Shown here: positions 20,272 to 30,764 of the stretch, piece after piece
How the letters are laid out: every line of letters begins with the position of its first letter
Numbering within the stretch: the stretch's first letter is position 1
Assembly (NCBI GenBank): GCA_030407315.1
Contig: JALQPE010002265.1
Coordinates: 1-64,000, forward strand
Reading direction: 5' to 3'
Length of the DNA: 64,000 nucleotides
DNA from: Asparagopsis taxiformis
Lineage: Eukaryota; Rhodophyta; Florideophyceae; Bonnemaisoniales; Bonnemaisoniaceae
The notes under the pieces: model-generated
The model's input: only the letters and a program-made list of their open reading frames with translations
The model's database searches: none
Told to the model about the DNA's origin: nothing
Translations under genes and position numbers: made by a program

Positions 20272-21810
20272 TCATTGCTCGCCATCTGGTAAACGATACG
20301 TCACAGCGAATAGCTTCAATTTTCTCATCTCGTCTACTCCAATGCCTGGGTTGCTCAGCCTGAGTTGTTCAATTGTTTCGCATCTCAACCGTTGCAGAGC
20401 ATCAACACCATCTTCATCACTCAGCAACGCAGCCGTGTGAGTTTCCGCGTTGTCTGCCCCTATCAAGCGACATACTAATTTGAACAAAGCAATTGAAACT
20501 AAACATCGTTGTCTGTCCGCATCCCCTCGCCGTCCCTCATGCACACACTCATAGCACGATAGCCTCTCATCAAACGACAGTTGTATAAAACCATCAGCAC
20601 TATCCAATTCCTCTGCAACAATTTCCCCGAAAGACGCCAGCCTTACAAGCTCTAGCTCTCCAAACCATTCTGTGAGCACCCGCGAACACTGCCACGGTCT
20701 ACGCAAACCCGCCAAGCTTCTATGCAAATCACAAGTAGCACCGTGCATGGCGCTCATAACCCATTCCGCATTCTCCCCCTCCACAGCAGGCAGCATCGCC
20801 TCAACCTCATCAATCGTCACCGCAAGACACCGCCGGGCTGTACCAAAGCTTGCTACAAGTCTTCGAGCCAAATCCTGGTCACGGCACTGCATGTGCTGCA
20901 GTAACAACTTGGTTTCACGTATATGCAACTCGCGTAACAAAATGCGCCGCGTTCTGACGTCCATATCGTCCGAAAATAGTGTAAGCTGCGTCTTGTCCGC
21001 TGCAATGTCCTCAATATTCATAAACGTCTGCGCCAAACTTTCCTGCACATGTATTGGTAACTGCACCCCAGTGGCATTCATCAACTCCGAAAGCTGTCTT
21101 CTGAGGACGCTCCCATCCTCCCATTGTGTCGCTTTGCCAATTTCATGCTGATACTGCAGCGCATACGAGCGGCATAGCGCGTTGCGCACCGCGCGCGCCG
21201 AAGGCATAGCGTCCTTAAATTGCGTCTGCATGCGCGTGGGATGAAGAGATTGAAATACATCACCCCAGTAAGCAGTGCGCCGTAGCTTGTCTGCATACTG
21301 TGCAAGTTTTCTCGCCACGCGCAGTCTGGTTGCAAGCGACAGGTCTATCGCGCCCGGAATGGAATTTACTGCGTTGATATACGCGTTGAGACTTTGCGGA
21401 ACGTCACACTCCTCGTCTTCATCATCGGAAGATACGTCCATGTAGAGAGCCTCATCTGCGAGTAGAGCCGGTCTGTAACGGCCGTTCAGCAAGGCGGTGA
21501 TCTTGCGCGTTGCAGCCAGAGCACGCCATGAAGCAGCACTGAGCGTTTCTCGTGCGTTGCGAATGGTACGAGCGTCTGGACCACCGTAGATTTTAAGCAA
21601 GTCGAAGCGATTGCTATATCGCTCTTTGGTGAATGTTGCATCGTCTAGTTGGTCGGATAGTAGCTGTGAAATGTATTGTCTGCGTTTCGATTTGTTTGGA
21701 AATTGTTGGGAAGACCGTGCACTTTGCTCTACTAAGCGATGGAAGAGTTTGGCGCCCGAAATGGATTTGCTACGGTCGTCGCGGCGCTTCGATATTCCTG
21801 CAGACATCAT
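20272..21810 (-). CDS. Conserved-looking helical protein of unknown function, 512 aa
   Basis: Begins MMSAGISKRRDDRSKSISG; either Met could start it. The protein is predominantly helical and Leu/Arg/Ala-rich throughout. It has one acidic linker (DVSSDDEDEECD, about 124-135) and a region LSLATRLRVARKLAQYADKLRRTAYW. I see no catalytic motif, signal peptide or membrane span. Long all-helical repeats and the charged surface suggest a scaffold. T-complex-11-like proteins came to mind because of the RVARKLAQYADKLRR segment, but I cannot confirm this. It is divergent from the large hydrolase-acyltransferase gene, with 285 bp between starts. Confidence 0.75.
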   Translation of the reverse strand: MMSAGISKRRDDRSKSISGAKLFHRLVEQSARSSQQFPNKSKRRQYISQLLSDQLDDATFTKERYSNRFDLLKIYGGPDARTIRNARETLSAASWRALAATRKITALLNGRYRPALLADEALYMDVSSDDEDEECDVPQSLNAYINAVNSIPGAIDLSLATRLRVARKLAQYADKLRRTAYWGDVFQSLHPTRMQTQFKDAMPSARAVRNALCRSYALQYQHEIGKATQWEDGSVLRRQLSELMNATGVQLPIHVQESLAQTFMNIEDIAADKTQLTLFSDDMDVRTRRILLRELHIRETKLLLQHMQCRDQDLARRLVASFGTARRCLAVTIDEVEAMLPAVEGENAEWVMSAMHGATCDLHRSLAGLRRPWQCSRVLTEWFGELELVRLASFGEIVAEELDSADGFIQLSFDERLSCYECVHEGRRGDADRQRCLVSIALFKLVCRLIGADNAETHTAALLSDEDGVDALQRLRCETIEQLRLSNPGIGVDEMRKLKLFAVTYRLPDGEQ

Positions 21811-22095
21811 GCGCGCGGTCGGCGCAGACGTGAGAGGTGGGGACTAAGTGTAATCTAGATTTTTGAGCGCACGGAGCATGAAACCAACGCGCCGTGGGTT
21901 TTTTATTGTGCCATCCATGATTGCGTTTGTGGCTGATTTACTGTGCCACGGAAAGCATCTCCAGACCAGTTGGCAACTCGTCTTCCGACCATAGCGAATC
22001 GTTTTTGCACCTAATTTTGCAATGCAATCAGTTGATCCTACGATTATCAACGAATCTTCCTTTCAGGTGCTAACTTGACTCAATTTTGGAGCATC

Positions 22096-25014
22096 ATGGG
22101 GCCGGTATCGACAGCCTTCATTTCCCCCTTAGCCAATGCTACGGCGCGCCCGGCTAGCAGTTTCATTCCAAACAGTCACTCATTAACCAAGACCCACGCT
22201 GCCCGTACCGCTGTTTTATTGCCCAATATCTCCATTGACGTTCAGGCAATAGATGTTCAATCGCAGCCCACACCATCAAGTGCCCCATCTCTTGAAAATG
22301 GAACAAACATACCAATCGACAATGCCGCAACAAATTCAACTTCACAGCGACTTGATGCTTCTGTTCCTTCGAATGCAGTGCCGTACTTTGCCTATTTTTC
22401 AAACATGAACCCCTACGTCATGGGCCCGCTATCCAAATCACCATTGCGCAAATTCGACATACAAAAAACACTCCCCGCTGTACTCCGTGGTTACAAGTTG
22501 ACATTCAATGTTCCAGGTATTCCTCCTGAACCAGCTTTCGCCAACATCACCCCCGATTCCAACCAATCCGTTTACGGTGTCATTCATTGGATTTCACCCC
22601 CTGACTTCTTCCGTTTGGCACTTTCAGAGGGCGTAAGGCCAGACGATTTCCCCTTGGACTTGCCATTGCTCCCGCAATTTTCCTCCATTCTAGATGCAGA
22701 GGCGTCTTTAATCGACGATCAAGCCTCAAAAGTTTCTATAAGAACTTTCCAATTCCACCCACCAAATGTCCCAGAACCACTCCAGGCCATTTTGAAGCCT
22801 TCACAACGCTACGTTACTACCGCTCTCGATGGAGCACGTCACTTCGGTCTGCCTCGCCAATTCATTGCCTCATTGCAGACCATCAAAAACCAACCTAATG
22901 TATTCGCCCCCTTCGGCTTACCCGTTCCGCAGCGTCCACATCTTCTCGACAGACCAAATCCAGATTTTGACTTCGGAAAGGCAACGTCCGAAATGTACAG
23001 TCCATTCAGTCCTATTCGCGCTCGGAACGCTGTGGAAATCTTTGAAAAAAACGAACCACGCCAAGCAGATGGTAAACTCCGTTTGCTTCGTATATCGAAC
23101 ACCAGAAGTTGCCGCGGAAAATTGCGTCGTCCATTATACTTTTTACCTGGAATTGACGGTACTGGAAAGAGTATTCTATCCCAAATGGAAGATATGGATC
23201 GCGCAGGTGTCTATGATGTCCACTCCCTAGTCTATCCATTCGCAAACAGGCAGTCGCTCCCGGAGCTAGCAGAGAGTATCGCTGACCTGATTAAGGAGGA
23301 CGCTGATGGGCGCTCAGTAACAATTATCGCAGAAAGCATGGGTGGGTTGATGGGCTTAATGCTTGCCAAGGAGAATGTGCGAAGAAAGCGAGCACATGAT
23401 GGCACTCATCTCGATATTGATCTACTTTTGCTCATCAACCCTGCTACTTGTTATTCCCGCGCTATGCCGAACGACCTGTGGAATTTCCTACTTGGCATTG
23501 GTCTGAGTGAGGAACAATATGCAGCACTTCTTCCACCCGCCATGTTACCGTTTGTCGTCGACCTTGATTCCATGCGTGAAAACCTTGGACCATCTATTGC
23601 GCCCCGTCTACGGAAAATGCTGGGCGCTTTGTCGAGAGTGTCAGATGTACTTCCACAAGATTCTCTCAATCACCGACTTAGGATACTGAAGGAGTTTTCG
23701 TTTTCGAAGCAGGATTATGACGAGATTGGAAGTGAACTTGGCCCCACAGATATTGCTTTGATAAGTGCAATGAATGACAACCTCATTCCAAGCCTTTCAG
23801 AGAACTATCGGATGCGTAGAAGCATTCCTAATATTTACACAATGGTATTACCGTTTGGTGGGCATGCTCCAATGTTTGATGTTCGGTTCTCTTTGGACAA
23901 ATTCTTGCAGCCATTCAAGATGCGAAAAGGCAAAACGAAACCTGAGCAAATCGATGAAACATTGAGCCCAGCACTTCTACGTAGAAGAGAGGCACTGAAG
24001 AAAAAATTTGCAACCAACCAATCTCAACCTGGCCCACTTGACAAAAAGACTCGCCAAGAGCTACGGGTTTTGAAAGATTTCTTAGCGCAGTCCATTCGAG
24101 AATCCTCACCAGTTTTTATCGGTGAAGAAAACATCCCAGACCGAGTCGAAGGAAAACCGGTACTTTTTGTTTCCAATCATACCTTGTTAGGATGGTATGA
24201 TGCGATGCATCCTGTTCTAAGAATTTTGGAATCCAAGGAGGTTCTCGTCCGCAGCCTTGGACATCCAACGCTACTGGAAATGACTGTCAACCAGTTTCCT
24301 GGTACCACGAAATTCACAGCCGAAGATTTAGATAAGTTTGGAGTCGTCAAAATTACTCCCCGCTCTACTATGGAACAGATGGCTCGCGGGAATTGGTCTC
24401 TTCTATTTCCAGGAGGTGCTCGAGAGGCATTAAAACAGCCGTCAGAACCAAAGTACTCAGTAATTTGGCCTGAGAATCCTGAATTTATTCGCCCGTGTGC
24501 CTTATTTGGCGCAACTATCATCCCTGTCTCTACTGTTGGGACCGAAGATATGGTCAATTTAGTTCTAGATTCAAAGACTGGAGCAAACATTTTTGGGGCG
24601 ATTAGCAAACTGGTTGGACGTCCGTTAGATTATGATATTCCCAGGATTGATCCAGCAACACAGTGGCGAAATGGTGACAAGGGGAGCGATTTCCCTTTGT
24701 TCCCTCCTCTCGGCTTTCCAGCTGGTACACAACGGTTTTATTATCGGTTTGGAAAGCCACTTACAATTCCTCCGGAGGCGGTTGATGACAAGGCACTTAC
24801 TAAAGAATTGTATTGTGAGATCAGGTCTCGGGTCGTAGAGGGGGTCGAAATTTTGAAAAAACGACGAGAGGCAGATATGTTCCGATCATTGGAGAAGAGA
24901 AAGGAATTCAAAGAACGCTATGGTGAATCCTTACAACCACCAGCTGGTCTTGGGTGGGCTTGGTCACAAGGTGAAGATGGATATCTAGATGACGAATTGC
25001 AGCCTCCTCTGTGA
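22096..25014 (+). CDS. GGCT-like domain fused to phytyl ester synthase-type hydrolase and acyltransferase
   Basis: A 972-residue plastid precursor with three apparent domains. Residues 1 to about 60 (MGPVSTAFISPLANATARP) look like a transit peptide. Residues 97-185 read YFAYFSNMNP ... GYKLTFNVPGIPPEPAFANI ... VYGVIHWISP ... ALSEGV, the signature order of gamma-glutamylcyclotransferase-like folds, with Glu178 at the catalytic position but Phe101 replacing the usual Gly of YGSN. Residues about 345-620 are an alpha/beta hydrolase: FLPGIDGTG and nucleophile Ser414 in AESMGG. Residues about 685-930 are an LPLAT/DGAT-like acyltransferase: VSNHTLLGWYDAMH (H695) and LFPGGAREAL. The last two domains match plant PES1/PES2, which esterify phytol and diacylglycerol in plastids. 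The first domain is the surprise. The start at 22096 is preferred over an upstream non-ATG. Confidence 0.85.
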   Translation: MGPVSTAFISPLANATARPASSFIPNSHSLTKTHAARTAVLLPNISIDVQAIDVQSQPTPSSAPSLENGTNIPIDNAATNSTSQRLDASVPSNAVPYFAYFSNMNPYVMGPLSKSPLRKFDIQKTLPAVLRGYKLTFNVPGIPPEPAFANITPDSNQSVYGVIHWISPPDFFRLALSEGVRPDDFPLDLPLLPQFSSILDAEASLIDDQASKVSIRTFQFHPPNVPEPLQAILKPSQRYVTTALDGARHFGLPRQFIASLQTIKNQPNVFAPFGLPVPQRPHLLDRPNPDFDFGKATSEMYSPFSPIRARNAVEIFEKNEPRQADGKLRLLRISNTRSCRGKLRRPLYFLPGIDGTGKSILSQMEDMDRAGVYDVHSLVYPFANRQSLPELAESIADLIKEDADGRSVTIIAESMGGLMGLMLAKENVRRKRAHDGTHLDIDLLLLINPATCYSRAMPNDLWNFLLGIGLSEEQYAALLPPAMLPFVVDLDSMRENLGPSIAPRLRKMLGALSRVSDVLPQDSLNHRLRILKEFSFSKQDYDEIGSELGPTDIALISAMNDNLIPSLSENYRMRRSIPNIYTMVLPFGGHAPMFDVRFSLDKFLQPFKMRKGKTKPEQIDETLSPALLRRREALKKKFATNQSQPGPLDKKTRQELRVLKDFLAQSIRESSPVFIGEENIPDRVEGKPVLFVSNHTLLGWYDAMHPVLRILESKEVLVRSLGHPTLLEMTVNQFPGTTKFTAEDLDKFGVVKITPRSTMEQMARGNWSLLFPGGAREALKQPSEPKYSVIWPENPEFIRPCALFGATIIPVSTVGTEDMVNLVLDSKTGANIFGAISKLVGRPLDYDIPRIDPATQWRNGDKGSDFPLFPPLGFPAGTQRFYYRFGKPLTIPPEAVDDKALTKELYCEIRSRVVEGVEILKKRREADMFRSLEKRKEFKERYGESLQPPAGLGWAWSQGEDGYLDDELQPPL

Positions 25015-25358
25015 AGAAGATCATAGTTTGTTCTATCTAGAAATGGGCTTGTCTTACAACAGGATAGATATGACCGAGATTCAGATAGGAACATTGTTAT
25101 GTCGATATATGTAACACAACGATGAGCTTTTGGTTTCAAGGTCGCAAAAGTGAACATCTAGTATAAGCGTGAACTGGGTGAGGAAAATTCGTTTACGTTC
25201 GTTAGTCCATTACACATATTTAGCAATACAATATGGAGTTTACACTACTGTCAATGGTGGCAGTTCAGGTCGCCGTTGTTTCAAATTATGAGAAGAAGGA
25301 ATAATGATGGGTATTCACAGTGACATGCACAGTTGATGTCTTGTACAATGAGCTTCGG
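25015..25358. other. Convergent intergenic spacer
   Basis: 344 bp between the stop codons of the fusion gene (plus) and CCT protein 1 (minus). It should hold both 3' UTRs. Nothing else seen. Confidence 0.5.
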
Positions 25359-25841
25359 TTACTCTGTGACTTCACTGAGAGATTCCTCTGAATTCGACTT
25401 TGGCTTGAAGAATCTGCCACGATGGCGTGGGCGGGTATCAGCTAAGCGTTTTCGAACCTGGTATCGGATGACATTGGGGCGGTTTTTTCTTCGCTGCTTT
25501 TTCTCCTTATATCGTCGGAGCGCATCCTGCCGTTGTGCGGGCGTATACGGTAAAGCCTGTCCAATAGTTGGAGGCGCCAGTGACGGAAGGATAAATGGTT
25601 GTGGATGCGGAAGGATTGCAGGAATGTGCACGCTGGTGTGTTGGATAAGCTGTGCGGGCACTTTTAGCTGCGAATGCAATTGGGGTGTTGGCATGTTTGA
25701 GTGTTCAATGATGATGTGTGTTGAGCAGGGAATGTCACAAACATCAGTTATTGGATGTTGGGAACGCATGCTTATCAGAGCGGAGATGGCCTCAAGGTCG
25801 CGGGCCGAGCTGAGCGATGGGGATTGCAGGAGAACGGACAT
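25359..25841 (-). CDS. CCT-domain protein 1 (CONSTANS/CO-like/TOC1 motif)
   Basis: A 160-residue protein. The C-terminal CCT motif spans about residues 100-145 (RQDALRRYKEKKQRRKN, then RYQVRKRLADTRPRHRGRFFKP). This basic domain mediates nuclear import and binding to NF-Y or DNA in plants. The N-terminal 100 residues are Pro/Ile/His-rich with no B-box or receiver domain, so this is a CCT-only protein, possibly a light- or clock-responsive transcription factor. It resembles the second CCT protein at 42319-42771 in the motif and the acidic EVTE/AVTE end, implying paralogy. Confidence 0.88.
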   Translation of the reverse strand: MSVLLQSPSLSSARDLEAISALISMRSQHPITDVCDIPCSTHIIIEHSNMPTPQLHSQLKVPAQLIQHTSVHIPAILPHPQPFILPSLAPPTIGQALPYTPAQRQDALRRYKEKKQRRKNRPNVIRYQVRKRLADTRPRHRGRFFKPKSNSEESLSEVTE

Positions 25842-26732
25842 TGTGGAGTTGGTTGAAGTTGGTTAATTGAGGCCAAGGGACGTGATGTTCCAGCCATGGC
25901 GTGGATTATATGGTGCGGCGACGATAGATTTAGAACTAGAGCACGTCGTGAAATTCATGCAGAACGAATGGGAATGGCCGGGACTGGACAGAGGAGTTGG
26001 CGGTAGAGATGCCGTGCGAAGATATCGTGCGGTGGCACGCGTGAGTTTGCTCGTGTTTCTCACCACAAAACGATATCTGAACAACAGCGCTGGTGACTTC
26101 AGATATTTCTGAGGTCTCCACTTGGCGTCTCGGAATTGGGAAATGATATGGAGGGGCACAATTCTACCTGAAGTTTTCTTCCACCATTGGTTCAACTACA
26201 CGTCCATTCCGCCTCCGCCAGTTGGTTCTTCAGTGAAATTTGATTATTCAAGATATCCTCTTTCAGTTATCGAGATAGTTTGAAAGCTGTCATAATGTAC
26301 ACAAAAATTACATTTCATATAATGAAATTAACCAATTTTGAAACAATTACGTCTTGCCGTCGCCGTTGACCCACAAACACACGTGGCACCCGTTCCCTTT
26401 TTTCTTCTCATCTTTATTCGAACTCGTCAGCGGAGTCGAATCACAGTCAATCCCTTCCATCGTCAAAGCGCATTCCGCAAAGGTAAGAAAGCCAAGTCCT
26501 TTTCCCTTTCGCTCAGAATTATGTCTTGATCGAAATTCCATTCCTTGCGACTTAGCGACGGCGAGAATTGTCTGTCAAATCGCGATGGGGCGCAAATCGT
26601 GTCAAATCCAGCTGTTCCTGTGAGGCAGTTCGGAAGAAGCGTATCGAGCGATATATTCATATTGTAACCACTGTTATTAACCCGTGTGGTATTGATTCCG
26701 TCTTACATTTCCTCTGAGCAGCTCGTTCCGCG
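25842..26732. other. Divergent intergenic region upstream of RPL29
   Basis: 891 bp between CCT protein 1 (minus) and RPL29 (plus). Overlapping short ORFs on both strands have no domain or biased composition. It presumably contains both promoters. I see no clear motif. Confidence 0.45.
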
Positions 26733-27185
26733 ATGGCCAAGTCCAAGAATCATACCGCTCACAACCAGAGCTACAAGGGTAGGTTTCTCCAACCTATGTT
26801 CCGGATTCAAAGCGCCATTGAAAACTGCTCGGCAACTGACCGCTCTTGAACCGATGTGCATAATTGATTTCTTCATATAGATCACCGAAATGGTATCAAG
26901 CGACCGAGAAAGAAGCAGATCCCATCCCGTGTTGGTGTATGTATAACAAAAGTGCCAGTGCTTTGAAAAACTCCAAGTTGGATGAGATTTGTACTGACGG
27001 ACATCACATGGATTTGCTCTGCGTTTGATTACTCTCCACAGATGGATCTGAAATTCCTCAAGAACCAGAAGTACGCACTTCGAGGTACCATCCAGGCTCG
27101 TCTCAAGGCGAAGCGTGAAGCAGCGAAGGCGGCATCGGCAGCGAAACCAGCAGCAAAGGCCGCTCCAGCAGTGAAGACTGCCTAA
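26733..27185 (+). CDS. RPL29: 60S ribosomal protein L29 (eL29), three exons
   Basis: Exons are 26733-26778, 26881-26936 and 27042-27185. The introns of 102 and 105 nt use G|GTAGGT to ATATAG and GGT|GTATGT to CCACAG. Splicing gives an 81-residue protein beginning MAKSKNHTAHNQSYKDHRNG, continuing IKRPRKKQIPSRVGMDLKFLKNQKYA and ending in an Ala/Lys-rich tail. MAKSKNHTxHNQ and HRNGIK are the eL29 signature. It sits in the large ribosomal subunit. This is the clearest intron evidence in the window and sets the splice-site pattern used for other calls. Confidence 0.96.
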
Positions 27186-27539
27186 ACATTGCCATCAAGT
27201 GGATCCTACGATAGTTGCCTAATCGTTTTGTTCATGAACAGTAAAAAACATCGTACGCATCCAAGAGGTCGGAAAATTTTTGCCTAATGCTGCACCCAGA
27301 TTTTGCACCAGCATTCTTTTTTCAATATTTCTGTGATGTTGATCGACCACGTGGGTCTCCAAGACCCATTTGAATCGATCCCGAACGTTTGGAAAAGGTT
27401 TGGCCATCCTTTGTTGTGCAACCTGTGTTGTGACCCAGCACTGCGTCATCCTTCCGAAGCATGAATCTTATCGCTGATGTCGTGACTGACAACGAGGTTC
27501 ACCTCCCCAACTCCGATACTGCCATTCACTGTTGCGCAT
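27186..27539. other. Spacer between RPL29 and LIG4
   Basis: 354 bp holding the RPL29 3' end and the LIG4 upstream region. No ORF or repeat that I can support. Confidence 0.5.
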
Positions 27540-30500
27540 ATGCAAGCCTTTAATCGAGTGAGTGATACAGGATCTGCTGTCGAAACAAAACGTAAGCAGC
27601 CTCTGTCATTTGATGATGTTCCTTTCTCTGTTTTGGTGTCTCTGTACAATGACCTCCGCAAAGTAAGAAACACTGCCAAAAGAAATCACTTAGGCGACAA
27701 GAATGACACTCCAGGAAAATACATGTTGCTTGCCCGAGCTTGGTTGAAGGTCGCGGAATTATGCGGTAGAGGAAGTGAAATTTTGGCCAACAGGTCATCA
27801 GATGAGCGCTTTGTACCTGCCCAAATATTTCCTCCTGATGAAGCCTTCAAACTCATTTCACTACTAGTACCTGCGCTAGATTCAGCGCATGTCTACTTGG
27901 GTATGAAAGAAACAAAGCTTGCAGATGCGTTTGTAAAGGCTTTAGACTTGCTTCCTAATGGGGCCGATGCTCAATGGTTGAGGCATCACAAAGAAAATGA
28001 GTATAGGCCAGAGCGCTGGAAGCAAGATCCAGAGGTTGTTGACGGCAACTTGGCAACAATATTGAAAGCTGTGTTGACCGATCGTTGCCCAACTGATAGC
28101 TCCTTGACATTCGGTATTGTCTGGAAAACTCTCGATAATCTCTCCCAAGTCAATCGCACACATCATCGCAGGTTTACGCGCCCTTCGTCATCGACAACTA
28201 ACAGAAGTACCACAATTAGAAGTGATCCGTCTGCAGAAAACGATTCAACAACGGGTCAAGATGTTGATCGCTCCAGTTGCATACGTAGTTTGATCCAAGT
28301 ATCATCTGCACAAGAAGTGGCCGAAGTTGCTCGGATCATATTGAAAGATATGGATATTAGATTGTCGCAAGATTCGTTTCTATCTTGGTATCATCCCAAT
28401 GCTAAACAGCATTATACTCAAATTCACGACATCCATAAGCTATTGAAAGATTGCTATAACCCTACTTATGAAATTGGAGAGGCCTCCGTTCACATTGGCC
28501 AATATGCAAGTGTAATGCTAACTATGCGCCCTTCTCGGAAGAAGCTTGATGTCATCTGTGAAAAGCTACGCGGAAAAGGAGGCATTGAAGGTTCGTTTGC
28601 TCCAAATTCAACAATTTCAAATACAAGCCAGGATGAGCTGCGCGATGCTCCTTACTTCATCATGGAACCCAAGTTGGATGGTGAGCGGCTTCAGCTGCAT
28701 AAGTGGAAAGAAACCGTAGATGGTGTCCAAGGTGATTGGCAACTCAAAACCTTCTCCAGGCGCGGAAATGATAGTAGCGCGATGTATGCTGAAGCGCTAC
28801 GAGAAGTTGTTCTTGCTGGTGTAAATGCAGAAGGGATCATTTTGGATGGGGAGGTTATGATATGGGATGAATTGAAAGCTTCTTGGCTTCGGTTCGAAAG
28901 CCTTAGAGAAGTCGGAACTGCTATCGCGAAGAAATCTGTACCTGAGGGTTGTTCATATGTCTTGAAATACATGGTTTTCGACGTTCTATACGTTGATCAA
29001 GGAACCAAGAAAACATCTAATAGTCGCCGTACTGCTAACATGGTAATTCGATTGCCACTTCACAAAAGAAGAGTCCTCCTTGAGAAACTAATTACTTCAC
29101 GAGAGGCGCCCTACGGCATCGGTGCGAAAGCGAAGATCGAAGTCGTGGATATGGAGCGGGGATATGATGAACGCCAATTGACGCAAGCCCTTCAACGATA
29201 TGAGACTCTTGGTTATGAGGGTGCCATTGCAAAGAATCCAGACATGCCGTATGTTCTTGCCGAACGGAGCCTGGATCTTTCCATCAAACTAAAACCAGAC
29301 TACTTTGACGGAGGTATCCAAGACCTGGATGTTTTGATCCTAGGAGCCAGATATAGTACAAGCTCTGGACATCGTCTACAGAGGTCAGGAAAACTAAGCT
29401 CTTTCCTTGTTGGAGTCCGCACAAGTGAATCTGATGCTCCCAAGTGGAAAGGAAGAGGCTTGGAATGGGAAACAAAAATGAAGCAATGTCGGTGGACTCC
29501 CATTGCGAGTGTAGGAACTGGGTATTCGGATACAGAGCTTGCTGAAATTCAGAAACTTTGCGCAGGGGACTGGAAAGACTTCGATACAAAAGATCTTCCT
29601 GAGCACTTTGAGAAGAGGAAGTACACACCACTGTTGTTTGCAGATATCGCGAAGTGGATTGAACCATGGAAATCAGTCGTGCTCACTATTAGAGCATTCG
29701 AATTGAACAGAAAGAATTTTGTACTCCGATTTCCTCGCGTAGAGAGGATCAATTGGGAGAAGCCATACTATGACGTGCCTACATTTGATCATGTTGTGGA
29801 TCTTGATGAGCAGAAAGGCCCAGCCTTCATCAGACCGGACGAGGACGATATAGATGACGTGCGGACAGTGGATGGAAAGAAATCCAGGGTATCCGCGAAG
29901 ACAGAGGAAGAAGATGCTGTGAAAAGAGCTAAAGAGGAGGGTCATGTGATTACTGGTGGGAGAACTTCCCGTGCAGTGATCAGCTCTGCAATAGGAGCTG
30001 ATATTTCCCAGGTTTCCCAAGTTTGTCGCGCTCTACAAGGTTTATCATTTTTCGTTTTGTCACCAGATCGAGGACCGAAAGAAGCAGTAGAAATCAAGAT
30101 ACATGAATTGGGTGGTTGTTTTGTACAGAACTTTTCTTCCAAGGTGGACTTCATAATTTGTACGAGCCGGTTTGGCAGAGTGAAGCAAATGAAAGAAGCA
30201 TTTGAGCGCAAGTCGGATGATGAAGAAAAATGCTCAATTATACAAAATGAATGGATCGATGAATGCCACACTAAGAAAATACGCATCATCCCAGCTCTTG
30301 AGCATGTCGTATACGCTACGGTGCAGCTCGAAAGTGAGCTGTTCCGTACTGCAGATCGTTTCGGGGACTCTTGGAAGGATGTCACCGACATAGTTGGTCT
30401 GCAGAAGTGTGTAAATGAAGTGGAGGAATGGAGGAAAGCAAGTGATGCTCACAACACTCAAGGTGATGATATAGAGATTGAAAATGACATTGACAAAGGA

Positions 30501-30764
30501 ATGAAAACTGCAGGAAACATGTTTCGAGGTGTGTCGTTTTATGCACCTGCAACTGAAATTCGTCTCGATGGTACATTAGGACTGCTACGAGCCATGGGTG
30601 CAAAAGTTGTTACAGAAGATGGCCCTACAGTGCTGTATGTACTCTTACATTCTTCTATACAATCAAAGTGGACGGAGCAATCTGATGTGAATGAGAAGAG
30701 AGTGGTTACTGAAGCATGGGTGCGGAAGTGTTTTGAGGATAAGGTTGTAATAGATCCATTTTAG
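27540..30764 (+). CDS. LIG4: DNA ligase IV
   Basis: A 1074-residue ATP-dependent ligase of non-homologous end joining. The N-terminal DNA-binding domain (PFSVLVSLYNDLRKV...) is followed by the nucleotidyltransferase, with the AMP-accepting lysine in MEPKLDGERLQ (K378), then GIILDGEVM, LSIKLKPDY and an OB-fold (YTPLLFADIAKWIEPWKSVVLTIRAFE). Two BRCT repeats close the protein (about 823-915 and 1000-1074), separated by the linker that contacts XRCC4 in other species. Two BRCTs and the length identify ligase IV rather than I or III. No targeting sequence is visible; it should be nuclear. No introns. Confidence 0.94.
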   Translation: MQAFNRVSDTGSAVETKRKQPLSFDDVPFSVLVSLYNDLRKVRNTAKRNHLGDKNDTPGKYMLLARAWLKVAELCGRGSEILANRSSDERFVPAQIFPPDEAFKLISLLVPALDSAHVYLGMKETKLADAFVKALDLLPNGADAQWLRHHKENEYRPERWKQDPEVVDGNLATILKAVLTDRCPTDSSLTFGIVWKTLDNLSQVNRTHHRRFTRPSSSTTNRSTTIRSDPSAENDSTTGQDVDRSSCIRSLIQVSSAQEVAEVARIILKDMDIRLSQDSFLSWYHPNAKQHYTQIHDIHKLLKDCYNPTYEIGEASVHIGQYASVMLTMRPSRKKLDVICEKLRGKGGIEGSFAPNSTISNTSQDELRDAPYFIMEPKLDGERLQLHKWKETVDGVQGDWQLKTFSRRGNDSSAMYAEALREVVLAGVNAEGIILDGEVMIWDELKASWLRFESLREVGTAIAKKSVPEGCSYVLKYMVFDVLYVDQGTKKTSNSRRTANMVIRLPLHKRRVLLEKLITSREAPYGIGAKAKIEVVDMERGYDERQLTQALQRYETLGYEGAIAKNPDMPYVLAERSLDLSIKLKPDYFDGGIQDLDVLILGARYSTSSGHRLQRSGKLSSFLVGVRTSESDAPKWKGRGLEWETKMKQCRWTPIASVGTGYSDTELAEIQKLCAGDWKDFDTKDLPEHFEKRKYTPLLFADIAKWIEPWKSVVLTIRAFELNRKNFVLRFPRVERINWEKPYYDVPTFDHVVDLDEQKGPAFIRPDEDDIDDVRTVDGKKSRVSAKTEEEDAVKRAKEEGHVITGGRTSRAVISSAIGADISQVSQVCRALQGLSFFVLSPDRGPKEAVEIKIHELGGCFVQNFSSKVDFIICTSRFGRVKQMKEAFERKSDDEEKCSIIQNEWIDECHTKKIRIIPALEHVVYATVQLESELFRTADRFGDSWKDVTDIVGLQKCVNEVEEWRKASDAHNTQGDDIEIENDIDKGMKTAGNMFRGVSFYAPATEIRLDGTLGLLRAMGAKVVTEDGPTVLYVLLHSSIQSKWTEQSDVNEKRVVTEAWVRKCFEDKVVIDPF

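Noticed and set aside
20272..21810. T-complex protein 11 assignment
   Set aside because: Only one helical segment is reminiscent; not enough residues to name the family.
25863..26195. 110-codon minus-strand ORF upstream of CCT protein 1
   Set aside because: No domain, basic and Ser/Thr-rich, lies in the likely promoter.
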